Of a DNA stretch of 64,000 nucleotides, positions 12,800 to 24,624 are shown in pieces. The notes beneath the pieces are model-generated. The model saw only the letters and a program-made list of their open reading frames with translations. It was not told the origin of the DNA and did no database searches. Positions within the stretch are counted from its first letter, which is position 1. Every line of letters begins with the position of its first letter. The position numbers and the translations under genes are program-made. Source of the stretch: Ceratodon purpureus (Eukaryota > Streptophyta > Bryopsida > Pseudoditrichales > Ditrichaceae); assembly GCA_014871385.1 (NCBI GenBank), contig CM026427.1, forward strand, positions 3,328,366 through 3,392,365. Direction: 5' to 3'.

Positions 12800-13365
12800 G
12801 ATTCCAATCGCACCACTTTAGGAGGGAGAGATCAAAATGTTGGTTTATATAAACATATAAACATTCACGATCAACCTGAGAAGAAATGCTATGTGTCATT
12901 GTTGAAATTGGTGTTGGAAAGTAGACATGTTTATAGATGGAAAACTAATTGTTTGCAGAGTGAAGCAAGAGGATTTTAAGTGTCTCACAAAGTTTGTAAT
13001 TCATACGTACGCATATGGTTATAGTTATCAAATTTTTGGTCTAATTAATGTTGAGGGGTGGTAGGGGAGGTGGAAGTGGTGCCAGTGGAGGAGATGGTAG
13101 TGCTTCGAGCAGATGAGGTGCTGGCCTTGTGAGTGGAAGGATGTGTGCATGTGATAGTGGTAATGAAGTTCATGATATGGATGATGGAGAATCAAATGAA
13201 TGGTTCGAGAAATAGATCTCAATATGGTTGTGGAGATTCTAATTTTGATTCAGATTGGGGAGTGGATCTTGATAACAACCCCGTTTTGGACTAAGGTCAT
13301 GAATTCACAGAAGATTTAAACGATTCGGATTGGAGTTGGGATGGCCGTTGGCCATGACTCCTAGT
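12800..13365 (+). pseudogene. Decayed ORF with acidic Trp-rich end
   Basis: Plus-strand frames interrupted by stops look like a degraded coding region: a frame at 12797-12979, a Gly-rich stretch near 13050-13130, and a Ser/Asp/Trp-rich end at about 13200-13360. The end contains FDSDWGVDLDNN and DLNDSDWSWDGRW separated by a stop. The Trp-Asp rich tail resembles in composition that of the F-box-like protein at 53615-54166, but no homology is proven. Confidence 0.35.
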
Positions 13366-14235
13366 TGAAGTAGAGATATTTTTAGTGATGTTCTTGCATA
13401 GATGTTAATTCTCTCAGTAAATGTCTGCCAAGTGATTTCTTGGTTTTAATTCTAGCTCGATTGCTTATTATATAATATTGTTGTAAGATGAGATTGATAT
13501 TATGTATAGTACAAGCCAAAGTGATGTAAAAATTGTGTTTTTTAATATTTTATGAATTTATAATTGCTTATAGAATGATTATATATTGGCGTCAACGGCA
13601 CTAATGATTTGCGGTGGCAATATATAATAAGCAACCGCATGATCTAGTTATATATATATTTTTTAAGATTATTATATAGTATAATTTTAGGGTTTTAATT
13701 GCAAAGATATTAATAAAAACTATTGAGTGAAGTTAGATCTTTCTCTGTATATTTTCTTACTTATACTAATACAACTAGATTATGCCATGGCCTCTTGACC
13801 ACGACAGATTAAATTGCATCTACAACCCAAATAGAAATTTATTTGTATAAGCTATTATAAAAAAATACAATAAAAAACAAATTGAACATCAATTCATTCA
13901 AGTGTTTTTGCATTGTCAAATAAGTTATGTATTCAAGGAATTTATATTATAATAGAACAATAAAGCTATTTATTCTAGATTATTGATGTACAAACTTCTA
14001 TAATTTAAAAAAACAAAAATACACAAATACACAAAAAAAAATACACTAGCATACAAGAATACAAAGAGATGTATCAAAAACTCAAATACACAAATATACA
14101 AAGAAAGAGAGAAAATTATCAAGATGTGCCAAAAGAATTTTAAATAAATTATTAATTTTAAAATAATTATTTTATTTGATAACAATCAAAGATCTACCAT
14201 TTTCGATTGATTCTAAGTTTCAAAATGTATATCTT
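13366..14235. other. AT-rich intergenic DNA
   Basis: No gene is seen. It includes the repeat fragment near 13575-13650 that is related to 5815-5880. Confidence 0.5.
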
Positions 14236-15171
14236 TTAACCCCTAACTATCCTTAAAACCCAAAATGGGTTTTTGCACTTTCGGGCAGCCTAGATGGAGG
14301 GGTTAAAAGTAATATTTTTTTTCAAGATTTTTACTGGATGCTCCCTTTACGGTAAGGTCTATGTAGTAAAAAATTTGAAGCCAAATTCCAATTTTAGAAC
14401 CTTCATCTAGAAATTTTAGGTTTCAAGTCCAAAACGGGCAGTCTAAAATTAGGTCTTTTTACAAAAAAAAAATTTGAAATATGTTCTTAACCAAATCACT
14501 ATTCAAATTCCATAGTGACCCAAGTCAAAAAGATTACCAATTTTACAAGGGTAGTCTCCAAAACTTACAAAGACAAGCTTCAAAGTTTTTAGTAATTTTT
14601 GAATTTTTCCTATAAAAATTTGTTGAAATTCGAGATTTTTGAATTTTTGAATTTTGTTTTCTTCTGAAAATCAAAAATTTATGAAGGTACCTACTCACCG
14701 TTCAATTTTTCTTTAGCCCACAAATTGTTTTTGTAATGCATGTTTTACTATTTTGTCAATTTATACCTTCTTATAGAAAATAGTTTTTATGAAGGTCTAA
14801 AAAGCGTTTTTTTGGCCTCAATTTTTGCATGAGCATACCTAACCTAGTTAGCTACATGGGAAAAAATGTGACCAAATTTTTTGAAGTAATAATCATCAAG
14901 TCTCCCTTTGGCCAATTTGCACCATGCCTCTCGGCCAAGGCCCAAAAAAATATCTGCTGAAACTTTGAACACTACGATCTCACTAATGAAAAACATCCAA
15001 CGGTTGAAATTTGAATCAGTTCTTCCAAGTAGGGTTAGGTACAAGATCTTACGGTTGAATTTCCAAAAAAAGATAAAACATTTGTTTCATATCCTCGGGA
15101 GGGCATAGTAGTAAAAAATCGCAGTTTTGAGGATTCAAGCTCTCAAAAACACAAGGAAATTTAGGGGTTAA
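14236..15171. mobile_element. MITE-like element, TTAACCCC family, copy 1
   Basis: The segment starts with TTAACCCCTAA at 14236-14246 and ends with its inverted complement TTAGGGGTTAA at 15161-15171, about 0.94 kb in total. There is no coding capacity. Internal sequence near 15035 (ggttaggtacaagatctt) matches in inverse orientation a block near 21508-21530 in copy 3. Target-site duplications could not be fixed. Confidence 0.6.
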
Positions 15172-15266
15172 TGACACATTTAGTTTCAAATATTCACGTT
15201 AGTTACATTTTATAATGCATCTTTGCAAAACAATCCAAATTGGACATAAGTGAGGACGTTTAGGAA

Positions 15267-16408
15267 TTAACCCCTCAAGGCCCTAGGTGTTTTTAGAGCC
15301 AAAATTGCCAAAAACATACCCTTATTGATAAAAACCTACTATTTTCTAAATTTAATTATGAAATTGGATATTAAATCGTAGGATCTTCTAATTACCTTGT
15401 TCAAAAAGGTGTATACCAATTTTGAGGACAATCTACAATACAAATTGCAAGATTATTATGTTTGAAGTTTATTATATTTGAAGTCATTGCAATAGTACTT
15501 TTGAAGGTGTCCCTAGAGTATACCTAAGTTTTGATGCCCAAAAACCATACTTTGAAAACACATTTGATCCATATAGGATCATCAATTCATTTAGGTATGA
15601 AAGTTAGGTACAGGCTCACAAAGTTTGAACCTCATACGGGCTTGGATAGGAGAAAAAATCCATAATTTTGTGAAAAGGGGTGTGCTTAAATTACCTTGCA
15701 TTCTCCAAAATTAAAACTATTTAAAGAGTAATCTTAAAATGTCCAATTGGAAATCCAAATGAGAGATATCTTAAAGTCAATGATGGAAAGAACTTCAAAA
15801 AATTTCAATGCGATTGGAGTAAATCCCAAATTTCTAATTTTTTTTGAAGTGCAAATTTTATATTTCTCTTTTATTTCAAAAGGAAGTTTTGGTAAAAGGG
15901 GGTCCTGTGGATGGATCCCCTGCCATGTCATAGATATAAGATGAAATTTACAAATTTTGGATGAAAAATAAAGTTTGGATGAAATATTTATGTGGATGAA
16001 AAATGGATTTTAGATGAAAACTAAGCTTTGGTTGATAATTGTCATTTGGATGAAAAATCAACAATCGCTTTGGATAGAAACTATTAATTAGATGAAAAAA
16101 TTATATTGGATGAAAATTGTCATGAATGTGTATGGATGAAAAAATATTGGGCCCATCATTTGGCAAATTATGGGCCCAAATTATGGGTCCAATATTATTG
16201 GCTGCCCAAATTTAGAGTAGATTCTTCTAAAATCCATAACTTTTGCATCGTAAATCCATATGCTTTAAAATTTGCGCCATTAGAAAGCTACCGTTGAAAG
16301 CAACATAGAATAAAAATTACAAAAAGTAATAAAAATTTGAAACCTTAGAATAGCCTGCCCAAGAAGTCCTGCGACCAGAATATGGTCTCAAGGGCCTTTA
16401 GGGGATAA
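15267..16408. mobile_element. MITE-like element, TTAACCCC family, copy 2
   Basis: The left end TTAACCCCTCAAGGCCC (15267-15283) pairs with GGGCCTTTAGGGGATAA (16392-16408), 15 of 17 positions complementary. It spans about 1.14 kb, starts about 95 bp after copy 1, and has no credible ORF. Membership in the family rests on the terminal sequence and size. Confidence 0.5.
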
Positions 16409-18424
16409 CTAACTAGGGGTTCCAAAAACAACCATATTGATACTCAATCCACTAATTTCTTCAAGACCATTCTCAAAGCTACTATTTTTGTGTACAACAT
16501 TTCCTTCCAATCTCGATACCAAAGTACCCGCAAATGGTGCCTTGACTTGGCGTTCAAGGGTTATCTACCCTAATTAATCTTATGTTTATGTCATCAATTC
16601 AACATTAGTACAACCATAAATTTTACATTTTACCTAATTAATTAGTAGTACATTACAGTAAACATTAATACAAAAGTTGAAACATGCTCCAAAATGGCAC
16701 ATGTTAAATCTCACTTCATGCTCGAAAACTTTAGGGGAGGTGGAATGTTTACAACCCTCACTTTTATCAACCATAACTGCACACCTAGGTAAGCCAACAC
16801 TAAAAAAAATCAAGATGAACTTGGAGCCATGGCACATAGCGCAGTAGGTATTGCAAAAGAAGCAATACTTTGATTTGGGACGTGGACCAAGGGCTGAGCT
16901 TGAGAGATGCCCTGTTCACACCCACCTCAATGGCAGGGCCCAACGAATGAAAAATGGGGCAACAGTTAGCCACAACAAAATGTTTTCCTAATTACACAAT
17001 ACAATTTACTTATATTTGTATATTGAGTGTACAGTGCAGCGGCAAAATGTTGGTATAAGCAGTCATTACCGTACAGCATAGAAAAAATACAGACAGATTT
17101 GTTTATTTTTCCCACAAATATAAATGGCGCCAAAACAAAGACTGTACTCACTGTTTGTGCCCCTACCAGATTAATATGCATTATTTTTTATTTTTTTTCT
17201 ATAAAGGTATAGCGAAAACCAGCACGCTCCATTGCTCCCGTTACATTCACCCCGAAAAAATAAAACAAAATAAAATTCAGCATGCCCTCAAAAATCAGCA
17301 CGTCCATTGCACAGCTGGCAATGTGAATTTTTTTAAGATAAACATTTACTGTAAATAGCTTGATTACAATTAAGGAAAAACTCAAAAAACAAAGGTTCCG
17401 TCAGTTCCACACCCGAGACCTGCAAGTTATGGAGGTAAAGTTCAATACTGTTATTTGATCAACAAACATTTAACTTTAATACAAAATTAGGTTGACTTCT
17501 TTGTTTATTTGTTTCGTTTTAGTTTTAAAAAGAACATTCATTCTTGTTTTAAAGAAAGGCACTTCATTCTTCAACAAACATGAAGCCCACCCCTCCCACA
17601 AAATCCTGACTCCCTGCGTGTCTTCACTGTGTTCCTTTCTGTAGAGTGTTGTACTGTCAACGTTGAACGCACATCATAATATCAATATGAAATTGGAATA
17701 TGGAATTACAGACAATCGCTTGGCGCAATATTCATATTCTTCTTTTGTATTTCTGGCAGCAGTTGTACGAGATGCAGGCATATATATTGATATATTAGTG
17801 CATTCCTCAAACAGTCCGCAAAACCTCCAAGTAGTCGGCACGCTCGGAACAGTGATCGAAATCCAAATTGAGTAGTGTCACGCTTGGAGTTTGGGGTGAA
17901 TAACTTGCTCTGAGTCTCGCAAGCAACTTACTAACACAAGTTGGCACACTGTAGATTCTGAAGTGAAACTTTGGAAGTTCATCGCTGTAACTCTCTCACG
18001 ACGTGGTTGCAGTAAGTATCCAAGTTTTGATAAAATAACCTTGTTACAGATGGGCGTACTATTTTGGTTTTGAAATGGTAATTGGCCAACCACGAGGTGG
18101 CGGGTTCTCGAAAATTGATCGGCACAGTGAGCGCAATAGTGTGGAATGAAATCTTTTTCTTCTTTAATCTGAGCCAAAATAGTAATTAAAAAAAAATCTT
18201 CGGCGTATTATATTGCGGCCTATGCGCATATACATAGTTGCCTTGAACCCAGAGTTTTCTGTGGGTTGCTCACCTTGGCGCTCTCCTTCGGGGCTCAGAT
18301 CTAGTCATTGACTTGGATGTCCACTGATAACACTTGTTCGATATATTAGTGCAGGTCTTTGTTGCCGACTGTGTTTTAGATCAGTGCAGGTTGCACCTTG
18401 CAGGTTGGATCGTAGGGATCCAAA
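16409..18424. other. Intergenic DNA and STIG1-like upstream region
   Basis: No gene is supported. Composition becomes less AT-rich after about 17.6 kb, towards the STIG1-like gene. Candidate promoter and 5' UTR for that gene lie in about 18180-18424, including a TATA-like run near 18205-18235. Confidence 0.4.
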
Positions 18425-19219
18425 ATGGCTTCCAAATCTGTGTTCTTCTTGTTGGCTTTGTTAGGTGCAGTGTTGCTGCTTCATGTTGCAATAGCGGATA
18501 AAGTCGATGTCAATAGCGGTGACAGCGCTACGCCTTCCAGTGCGACTGACTTGGATGTAGATCAAGATGCAGAAGTTGTTAACGGACAATCCGATGCCAG
18601 TGACTTGAACGATGATGACGCTGAGTTCGATGACTCGACCGTTGAAGACCCTGAAGCTGCCACCGACGATCCGGATGCCGAATCTGATAATGCTGATGAT
18701 GGTGATGAGCATTCTGAAGCCACTGATTTGGTTGACGATTCCGAACCTAGCGATGAGGAGCATGGTACTATGGGTCACCTACTTGCGCGTATGCTGCGTC
18801 AAAAGAAGAAAGCTCATTCGAAGTGGTGCAGGAAGAGGAAGCAGTGCAGGCAGTACAAGAAGCCGGGGTGCTGCAAGAAGAAGTGCGTGAGTCTTTTGTA
18901 TGACAGTAAGAACTGCGGCAGGTGTGGTCACAAGTGCAACTCAAAGAAGAATTATGTCTGCACGAAGGGCGTTTGCAAGAAGCTTAAGAAGCCTGTCTGT
19001 CCTCCCGGAAAGGTAAAATGCAAAGGGAAGTGCAAGAACCTGCACACCGATTCGACTAACTGTGGAAAGTGCGGTAAGAAGTGCAAATTTGGATACAAAT
19101 GCTGCGGTGGAAGGTGCAAGGACATTTTGAAGGACGAGAAGAATTGCGGCAGATGTGGCAAGACGTGTAGGAAACACATCAAGTGCACTTATGGAATATG
19201 TGGGTACGGTCATAGTTAG
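18425..19219 (+). CDS. STIG1-like secreted Cys-rich protein
   Basis: Intact single-exon gene of 264 aa, starting in a good plant context (aaaATGGCT). Residues 1-24 form a signal peptide (MASKSVFFLLALLGAVLLLHVA). Residues about 25-115 are very rich in Asp, Glu and Ser. The C-terminal half is basic (Lys/Arg) with many Cys, including three copies of the NCGxCGxxC motif (NCGRCGHKC, NCGKCGKKC, NCGRCGKTC), which is the signature of the stigma-specific protein STIG1 family (PF04885). Secretion to the cell wall is expected. The acidic part may act as a charge-neutralising propeptide for the basic Cys domain; that is inference. A single exon and an N-terminal signal are usual for the family, but the long acidic segment is not. 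Confidence 0.85.
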   Translation: MASKSVFFLLALLGAVLLLHVAIADKVDVNSGDSATPSSATDLDVDQDAEVVNGQSDASDLNDDDAEFDDSTVEDPEAATDDPDAESDNADDGDEHSEATDLVDDSEPSDEEHGTMGHLLARMLRQKKKAHSKWCRKRKQCRQYKKPGCCKKKCVSLLYDSKNCGRCGHKCNSKKNYVCTKGVCKKLKKPVCPPGKVKCKGKCKNLHTDSTNCGKCGKKCKFGYKCCGGRCKDILKDEKNCGRCGKTCRKHIKCTYGICGYGHS

Positions 19220-19584
19220 CTATTTCTCCTACACATTTTAACGTTGCAGGATTCGTGAGCAATACACTATGTTTCCATTTTCTCGTAACTTTGGTACTAC
19301 AGGAAGTCCTAAATATTTCTTATGACTTTGGCCATTTATCAAGGCTCCCTTGAATGTGTAGACGTAGTGTAGTGTGGTATCTTATATTGACATGCATAAG
19401 TTTCGAAGTAGCTCCAACACGATATTGTATGGAGATTACGAACGGTCATTCTTGCGTAGGAGCAACACGACTTCTGTATTAGGTATTAAATTAAGGTTCA
19501 ACGTAAGGGGATTCAGGACTTCGTTTCTTGTTTTTTCTATAAGTGATCTTCATTTATTGACGCTGATTGTAGTTCATTTTTTTG

Positions 19585-19590
19585 AATAAA
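19585..19590 (+). promoter_or_regulatory. Candidate poly(A) signal of the STIG1-like gene
   Basis: AATAAA lies about 365 bp downstream of the stop codon on the coding strand. It is the first canonical signal noted there. Confidence 0.4.
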
Positions 19591-19599
19591 ATTGGGCCG

Positions 19600-21405
19600 C
19601 GCATTGAGCTCATGGTAAGCATTTTTGTAACTGGTGTTCATATACTAATTAATGATGTATGAGTTTTCGTTTCGAACACTTGTGGTGAGGTCCAGGTCTT
19701 TGGTGTATAATCTTTAAGTCAGAGATATGAGGATCAACGCAAACATGAAGTTAGGATGAAGGGATTTCAGGAGCTAAGCATCATTGGTAGTATAGTTTAG
19801 GTACATCTATTGTGTCACTTGAAACCAGTGTCATAGGAGAGGACGTTGTAGTTGGGTTCGGAAACCACATGTTGAGTTGAAATATCAGTTCACTCATGAT
19901 CACTGTCGTAATGTTTGCTTCGTTATTTCCAGTTTGCCCGATCAGATTTTGATAGGAGAAGACATTATCAATATTACCAATATTCGTGGTGGTCGATGAA
20001 TTGCTTATGCACTGATTTTTAGAGTACTTGGCCGCAGGCTAGACCGTTAATCTTTTAAACGCAAACAAATGAAGTGTGAACCAAACTCTGGTTTCGTCCA
20101 AATGTGCCGTCATATTCTTGAGCAATGTTCCGTTCGTACTTTGATAGGAGTAGATTTGCACCTGTCAATGTATTACACAAGCGTCGACACTGTCATCGTC
20201 ATCAGTGTCATATTCCAATGCAACAAGTTAATATAGGATATCAGATTCAAGTAGAAATGCATGCAAAGATCTAGGTGAAGTGGGCCAAATCAGGGTCCCA
20301 GTAGAAGATTAATGACTAGAGAAGGTGATGGCTGGATTCACTACCTTGAAGGAAAAGGTAGAATCCCGGAGGGAATATAGAGTCTTAGACCCAAACATGC
20401 AGGAACATGAAAGGGGTTTAGAAAATCAACGAACAGCTTTTGAAAATACGGTAGAGAACATCAAGGAACAAACTTAGAAACCACGGTAAAGATTCTTGAT
20501 CTGCACTAATCTAAGAAGAGCCTCTAAATTTGAGACCTGGATCATGGCTGAATTGGAGACAGAGCCTAGACAAATTCTTAATTCCCACTGAATTAATGCA
20601 AGAAGAGCCTCGGCCCTCTTGTGTAAACCGTTCCAGGAATAGGAGACAAATCCTCCAAATTGGAACCTCTCGGGCTCTTCTAGCTACTTCTAAACCGACA
20701 TTCTTGACTAACTGGAAATTGTGCCCGAGAACTGGCCAGAAGCTAAGTAATAGATACAGATGGAAACCACTAACCAGCGTTTGCATTGCTGGCGAATTTT
20801 CTCCAAGGCCTACTTCATTTTGGATGTGGCTGCTTATACTCTAAAAAAAAATGACCAGAAAAGTGGATGAAACCGTCAAAGTCTTCAAAAACATTTAATA
20901 AAAATTGTCACTATTTTGGATGAAAGTACCTTATTATAGATAATTTATGGATGGATATGTTCAAATGGATGATTTTGAATCATGCTCAGAATCATCTATT
21001 TCTTACTTGGCTACATTCCTAGGTGCATGTCTTCCTACCAACAAAAAAACAAAAAAATTGCTAGTAGAAACCTCATGCCATAAGCAACAGGGTTGCCAAT
21101 CGGCATATGAAGAACTAAAATCATTGATTTTCTTTTGAACTAAATTCAAAAAAGAAAATGATGAAACCAACATGTAATTGTACCTTTTCCAAAACCAAAA
21201 TTAATAAGATTGTAAATATAACATGTTTAGATAACTGCATTTGTATATTATTGTCCCATTGAATTAAAGTTCTTTCAAAACAAGAATATATTACTTATAG
21301 TGACCTTATAATTTTTTGATAAACCAAAGAATCCATCTCCATTATATTTCCAATAATTTACCACAAAATTTAATGTTTTAATAAAAATAAAACTATAGAA
21401 AATTA
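19600..21405. other. Intergenic DNA with short coding-like remnants
   Basis: An ATG at about 20327 opens a 50-residue charged, coiled-coil-like frame (MAGFTTLKEKVESRREYRVL...NIKEQT) ending at a stop near 20477. Another frame at 20544-20844 has no motif. They may be fragments of a retroelement gag region, but this cannot be shown from the sequence alone. Confidence 0.3.
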
Positions 21406-22257
21406 TTAACCCCTAATATCAAATGCCCTCAAAATTGCAAAAACCCTCAAAACTGCCCTCTTTAAATGCAAGGTGCAAATTTTTATTTTTTGATGTATTT
21501 TTTAATATGCAGCCCAAGATCTTGTACCTGACTTGTATGTGCATATGTGTGTCAAATCTTAAATTCAAATTCCTTACCATTTGTGAGATCGTAATGTTTA
21601 AAGATGGAAAAAAAGTTTTTTTGGCTAGTTGAAAAAAGGAAAAAATGGTTTTTTGAGGACCAAAAAAACCATTTTTGGTAAAAAAAAATGATATGAGGCT
21701 CTTCAAATTCTTGTTTTTAGGTGAATCAGGAACATGTCTTTGCAATTTTTACCCTCATACAACCTAGAAAACCTAAAGAAAAGCTTGATTATTCACATGG
21801 AGGTATGCTGAAATTCAACTACAAAGGCCAATCTTTGAGAATAAAAAAGGCATGTGAAGAACAATTGGATTGAAAATCCAAACGGTCAGATTCTGCCTTA
21901 AAATCTTATTTACTTGAACCATAATAAAAAATCGAATTTTTTTTATAAATCTCAATTTTTGTGAATTTTTGAAGTTTCTGCAATTCAATTGATTTTCGGG
22001 AGTTTTTTAGACTAAATGAGCATATACCGGAGTTCGGGCAGTTTTGGGCAAATTTCAAATAGTGTTTTCTAACTTTGACTAGGAATATCTCCTAAAGTAT
22101 GAGGAATTTTGAAGCATGCGATGACTTTTTGGAAAGGTATGGAAAAACTCTACAATCTGACAAAATTAAAAACTTCATTTGATCTAAATTTAGTAACTGA
22201 GAACCTGACCGGACCAAAATTAACCCTGATCGGATTGATTTCAACATTAGGGGTTAA
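21406..22257. mobile_element. MITE-like element, TTAACCCC family, copy 3
   Basis: The segment starts with TTAACCCCTAAT (21406-21417) and ends with the perfect inverted complement ATTAGGGGTTAA (22246-22257), about 0.85 kb, non-coding. The internal block 'aagatcttgtacctgac' near 21518 matches copy 1 in reverse orientation. Size and ends agree with copies 1 and 2. Confidence 0.6.
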
Positions 22258-22550
22258 AGTGCTAAACTACCATGATATTACAATGTGTAAGTCCTTTTAT
22301 TTAGAGTAACATACCTTAAAACCACCCATTTGTGCTAATGAGAGGTTGCACATTTTGTCTAATTCAACTAAAATAACCATGTAATTACTCCACCTAAGGA
22401 CCATAAGTGCTTTATTCTTTTTTAAGATTCTAAATATAATGAATAGTCTGTAAATAAAGGTAGTATTTTCAGAGTATGGACCTGCCTTAGCTAACCAGGG
22501 CGGTTTATAGGCAAACTCGTAGAGTAATAGATTGCCCGTTTCCTGCATTA

Positions 22551-22641
22551 TAGGATTGACTAATAGGATTGATTGATAGGATTGACTGATAGGATTGATT
22601 GATAAGATTGATTGATAGGATTGACTCATAGGATTGATTGT
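22551..22641 (+). repeat. 13-bp minisatellite, 7 units
   Basis: Seven tandem units of consensus TAGGATTGAYTGA with few substitutions. The tract is non-coding. Confidence 0.9.
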
Positions 22642-24614
22642 ACTCACTGGATGAATCGGGAATGAAATTGCCACACTAAAGCCAAAATCTTGGAACTCAC
22701 GAACTTATTATTTCATTTGATTTTTATACAGCTAATAATTAAAAAATTGGTTAAATTATAATCAATTTTATAATGAACATGTTTATAAATTAATTTTTTG
22801 TAAATTTGATTTTTATATTTATGAGTTTGTAAAAAAAGTTAATTTTTTTTTTGGTGGATTGGATCAAGTATTTGTTTATTGATTATGAGTTTGTAAATAT
22901 GGTATTTTGCATCTTTTTTCTTCGAATTTGAAAATTTTGGTATATATTTATATTTAAAATTATTTGGAATAACATAAGAGCTATAAAATCCAAAATTCAA
23001 TGAGATCAAACCTACTTACCTCGCAATCATTGTTTTGAGTGACCCTAAGTCTTAACGGGCAACGGATCCCGCCGGACCCGTTGACCTTGTTCAAACCCTT
23101 CTCACTCAACCCAATGGATTTGAAAAGCTTTATGTTATTCAAATAGTTTTATGAGGGATATATAATTTATTTATACATACTTGTTTTATTTAATTTTTAA
23201 TTTATTTATCTTCCTCATTTTCCCTCAAAGGAGTTGTAAATGGGCCTAATGATTGTCAAATAGATGGGGCAACTAATACTAATGGAGAAGAAAAACTGGA
23301 CTACCTAGAGAACGAGGATGAAAAACACCCAGAGTGCCATGCTTTGCCAGTCCCAGTAGGAACTATGCAAACCTACGCACACCTCTGAATTTGCACCCTG
23401 AAAAGCTGTCCTCTTTGCGAATATAAGGACATGATACCATAAAGTAGAAGTGCTAAAAACCGCGCATGGCCAATAATTGACTATGTGTTTTAGACCTCTC
23501 ATTAAAAGTTCATTGAGGCACCATTTTCGAACTCCTCATTGTCACTGTTAGTGACTCTTCATTGGCCAACTAACAATTGAAGCCTCATCCTTTTTGTGGC
23601 GTACTTATAGTGATGATTTTCATAAGCACCTATTGTTGATTATTAGGACCTTTAATTTTAAGACCTTTGGAAATTCACAGAGAATTCAATAAAACTTTTA
23701 AAAATTAATTTTTTTGGCAAACATATTCTCTACTTTGCCTGACCTTTGTCACACCTACTGAGACATTTAACAAGCACAAGGGCTCTGATTTTGTTACTCT
23801 CTGGTGCTACTACCTTACATACTTCCAAGAGACCCCCTTAATTGATCTTTGGCTGCTGGAACAAATCTAGCCTTTGTACTTCTATCTTTCACCAACTTGT
23901 GCAAAATGAGTCAGATAGGTCGCCCGACGCCAAGGGCTTGTGAAATTACAACAAGGATTTTGTTGTGGAAATTGTTGATGCTCTTCTTTTGTTTGCTCAC
24001 CTTTTGTTTTAAAAAATAAAAGAATGTTGGGAAGTACTTGTAGACTTTGCCAAATTGAGTTTGGATGAATTTTCTCCTGAGCAATACTGTGCTGTTTTCA
24101 AGGTCAAAGCTCCTGTTAGCTCCAGTCTCCAGAGCTTGTGATCGGGCATCAATATTTACATCCAATTTTGCAGTAGGTCCTGGTTATGGCAGATGTGGTA
24201 GCTTACTACATCTTGGTGACAAAGCTAACTTTGAGTCTGCATATAGAGATGTCAACATCTTACATAGATGAGCCCATGACACCATAATAATATTTCTTTT
24301 GGTGTGGTGAGTCAGCTAGCACTTACCGCTTGTTCAAAGAAATAATAAAGATTGCCACCTAGTGGCTGAAGGCCTTGCTTGAAGATCAAGAGCTGGAATT
24401 GACCAGTTCAAACCTTCCATGCCTGCTGAACCAGGCCATCAATAGAGACACCTCTTTTCAACCATTACCTCAGTAAGTTAGTGCATGAACATTACAACAC
24501 ATCCATCCACTTGTCAAGCCTAAATTCTGGGTTAGTCTCACATTCTCGCCTCCCTGTAATATGCGAAGTTGCTTGTTTACAACTCCCATGCTTCATTCCA
24601 TTAGTGTCCAAAAC
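22642..24614. other. AT-rich intergenic DNA
   Basis: No gene is supported. Frames around 23911-24271 on both strands are open for about 70-85 codons but show no motif and overlap each other. A short GC-richer spot at about 23050-23090 is not explained. Confidence 0.4.
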
Positions 24615-24624
24615 CGGGTCTCTT
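24615..24624 (+). repeat. Target-site duplication of the LINE, left copy
   Basis: CGGGTCTCTT here is repeated immediately after the poly(A) tract at 25580-25589, as expected for target-primed reverse transcription. Confidence 0.8.

Noticed and set aside
18461..19213. Several frames overlapping the STIG1-like gene on both strands
   Set aside because: They are shadows of the intact Cys-rich coding frame, which alone shows a signal peptide and family motifs.
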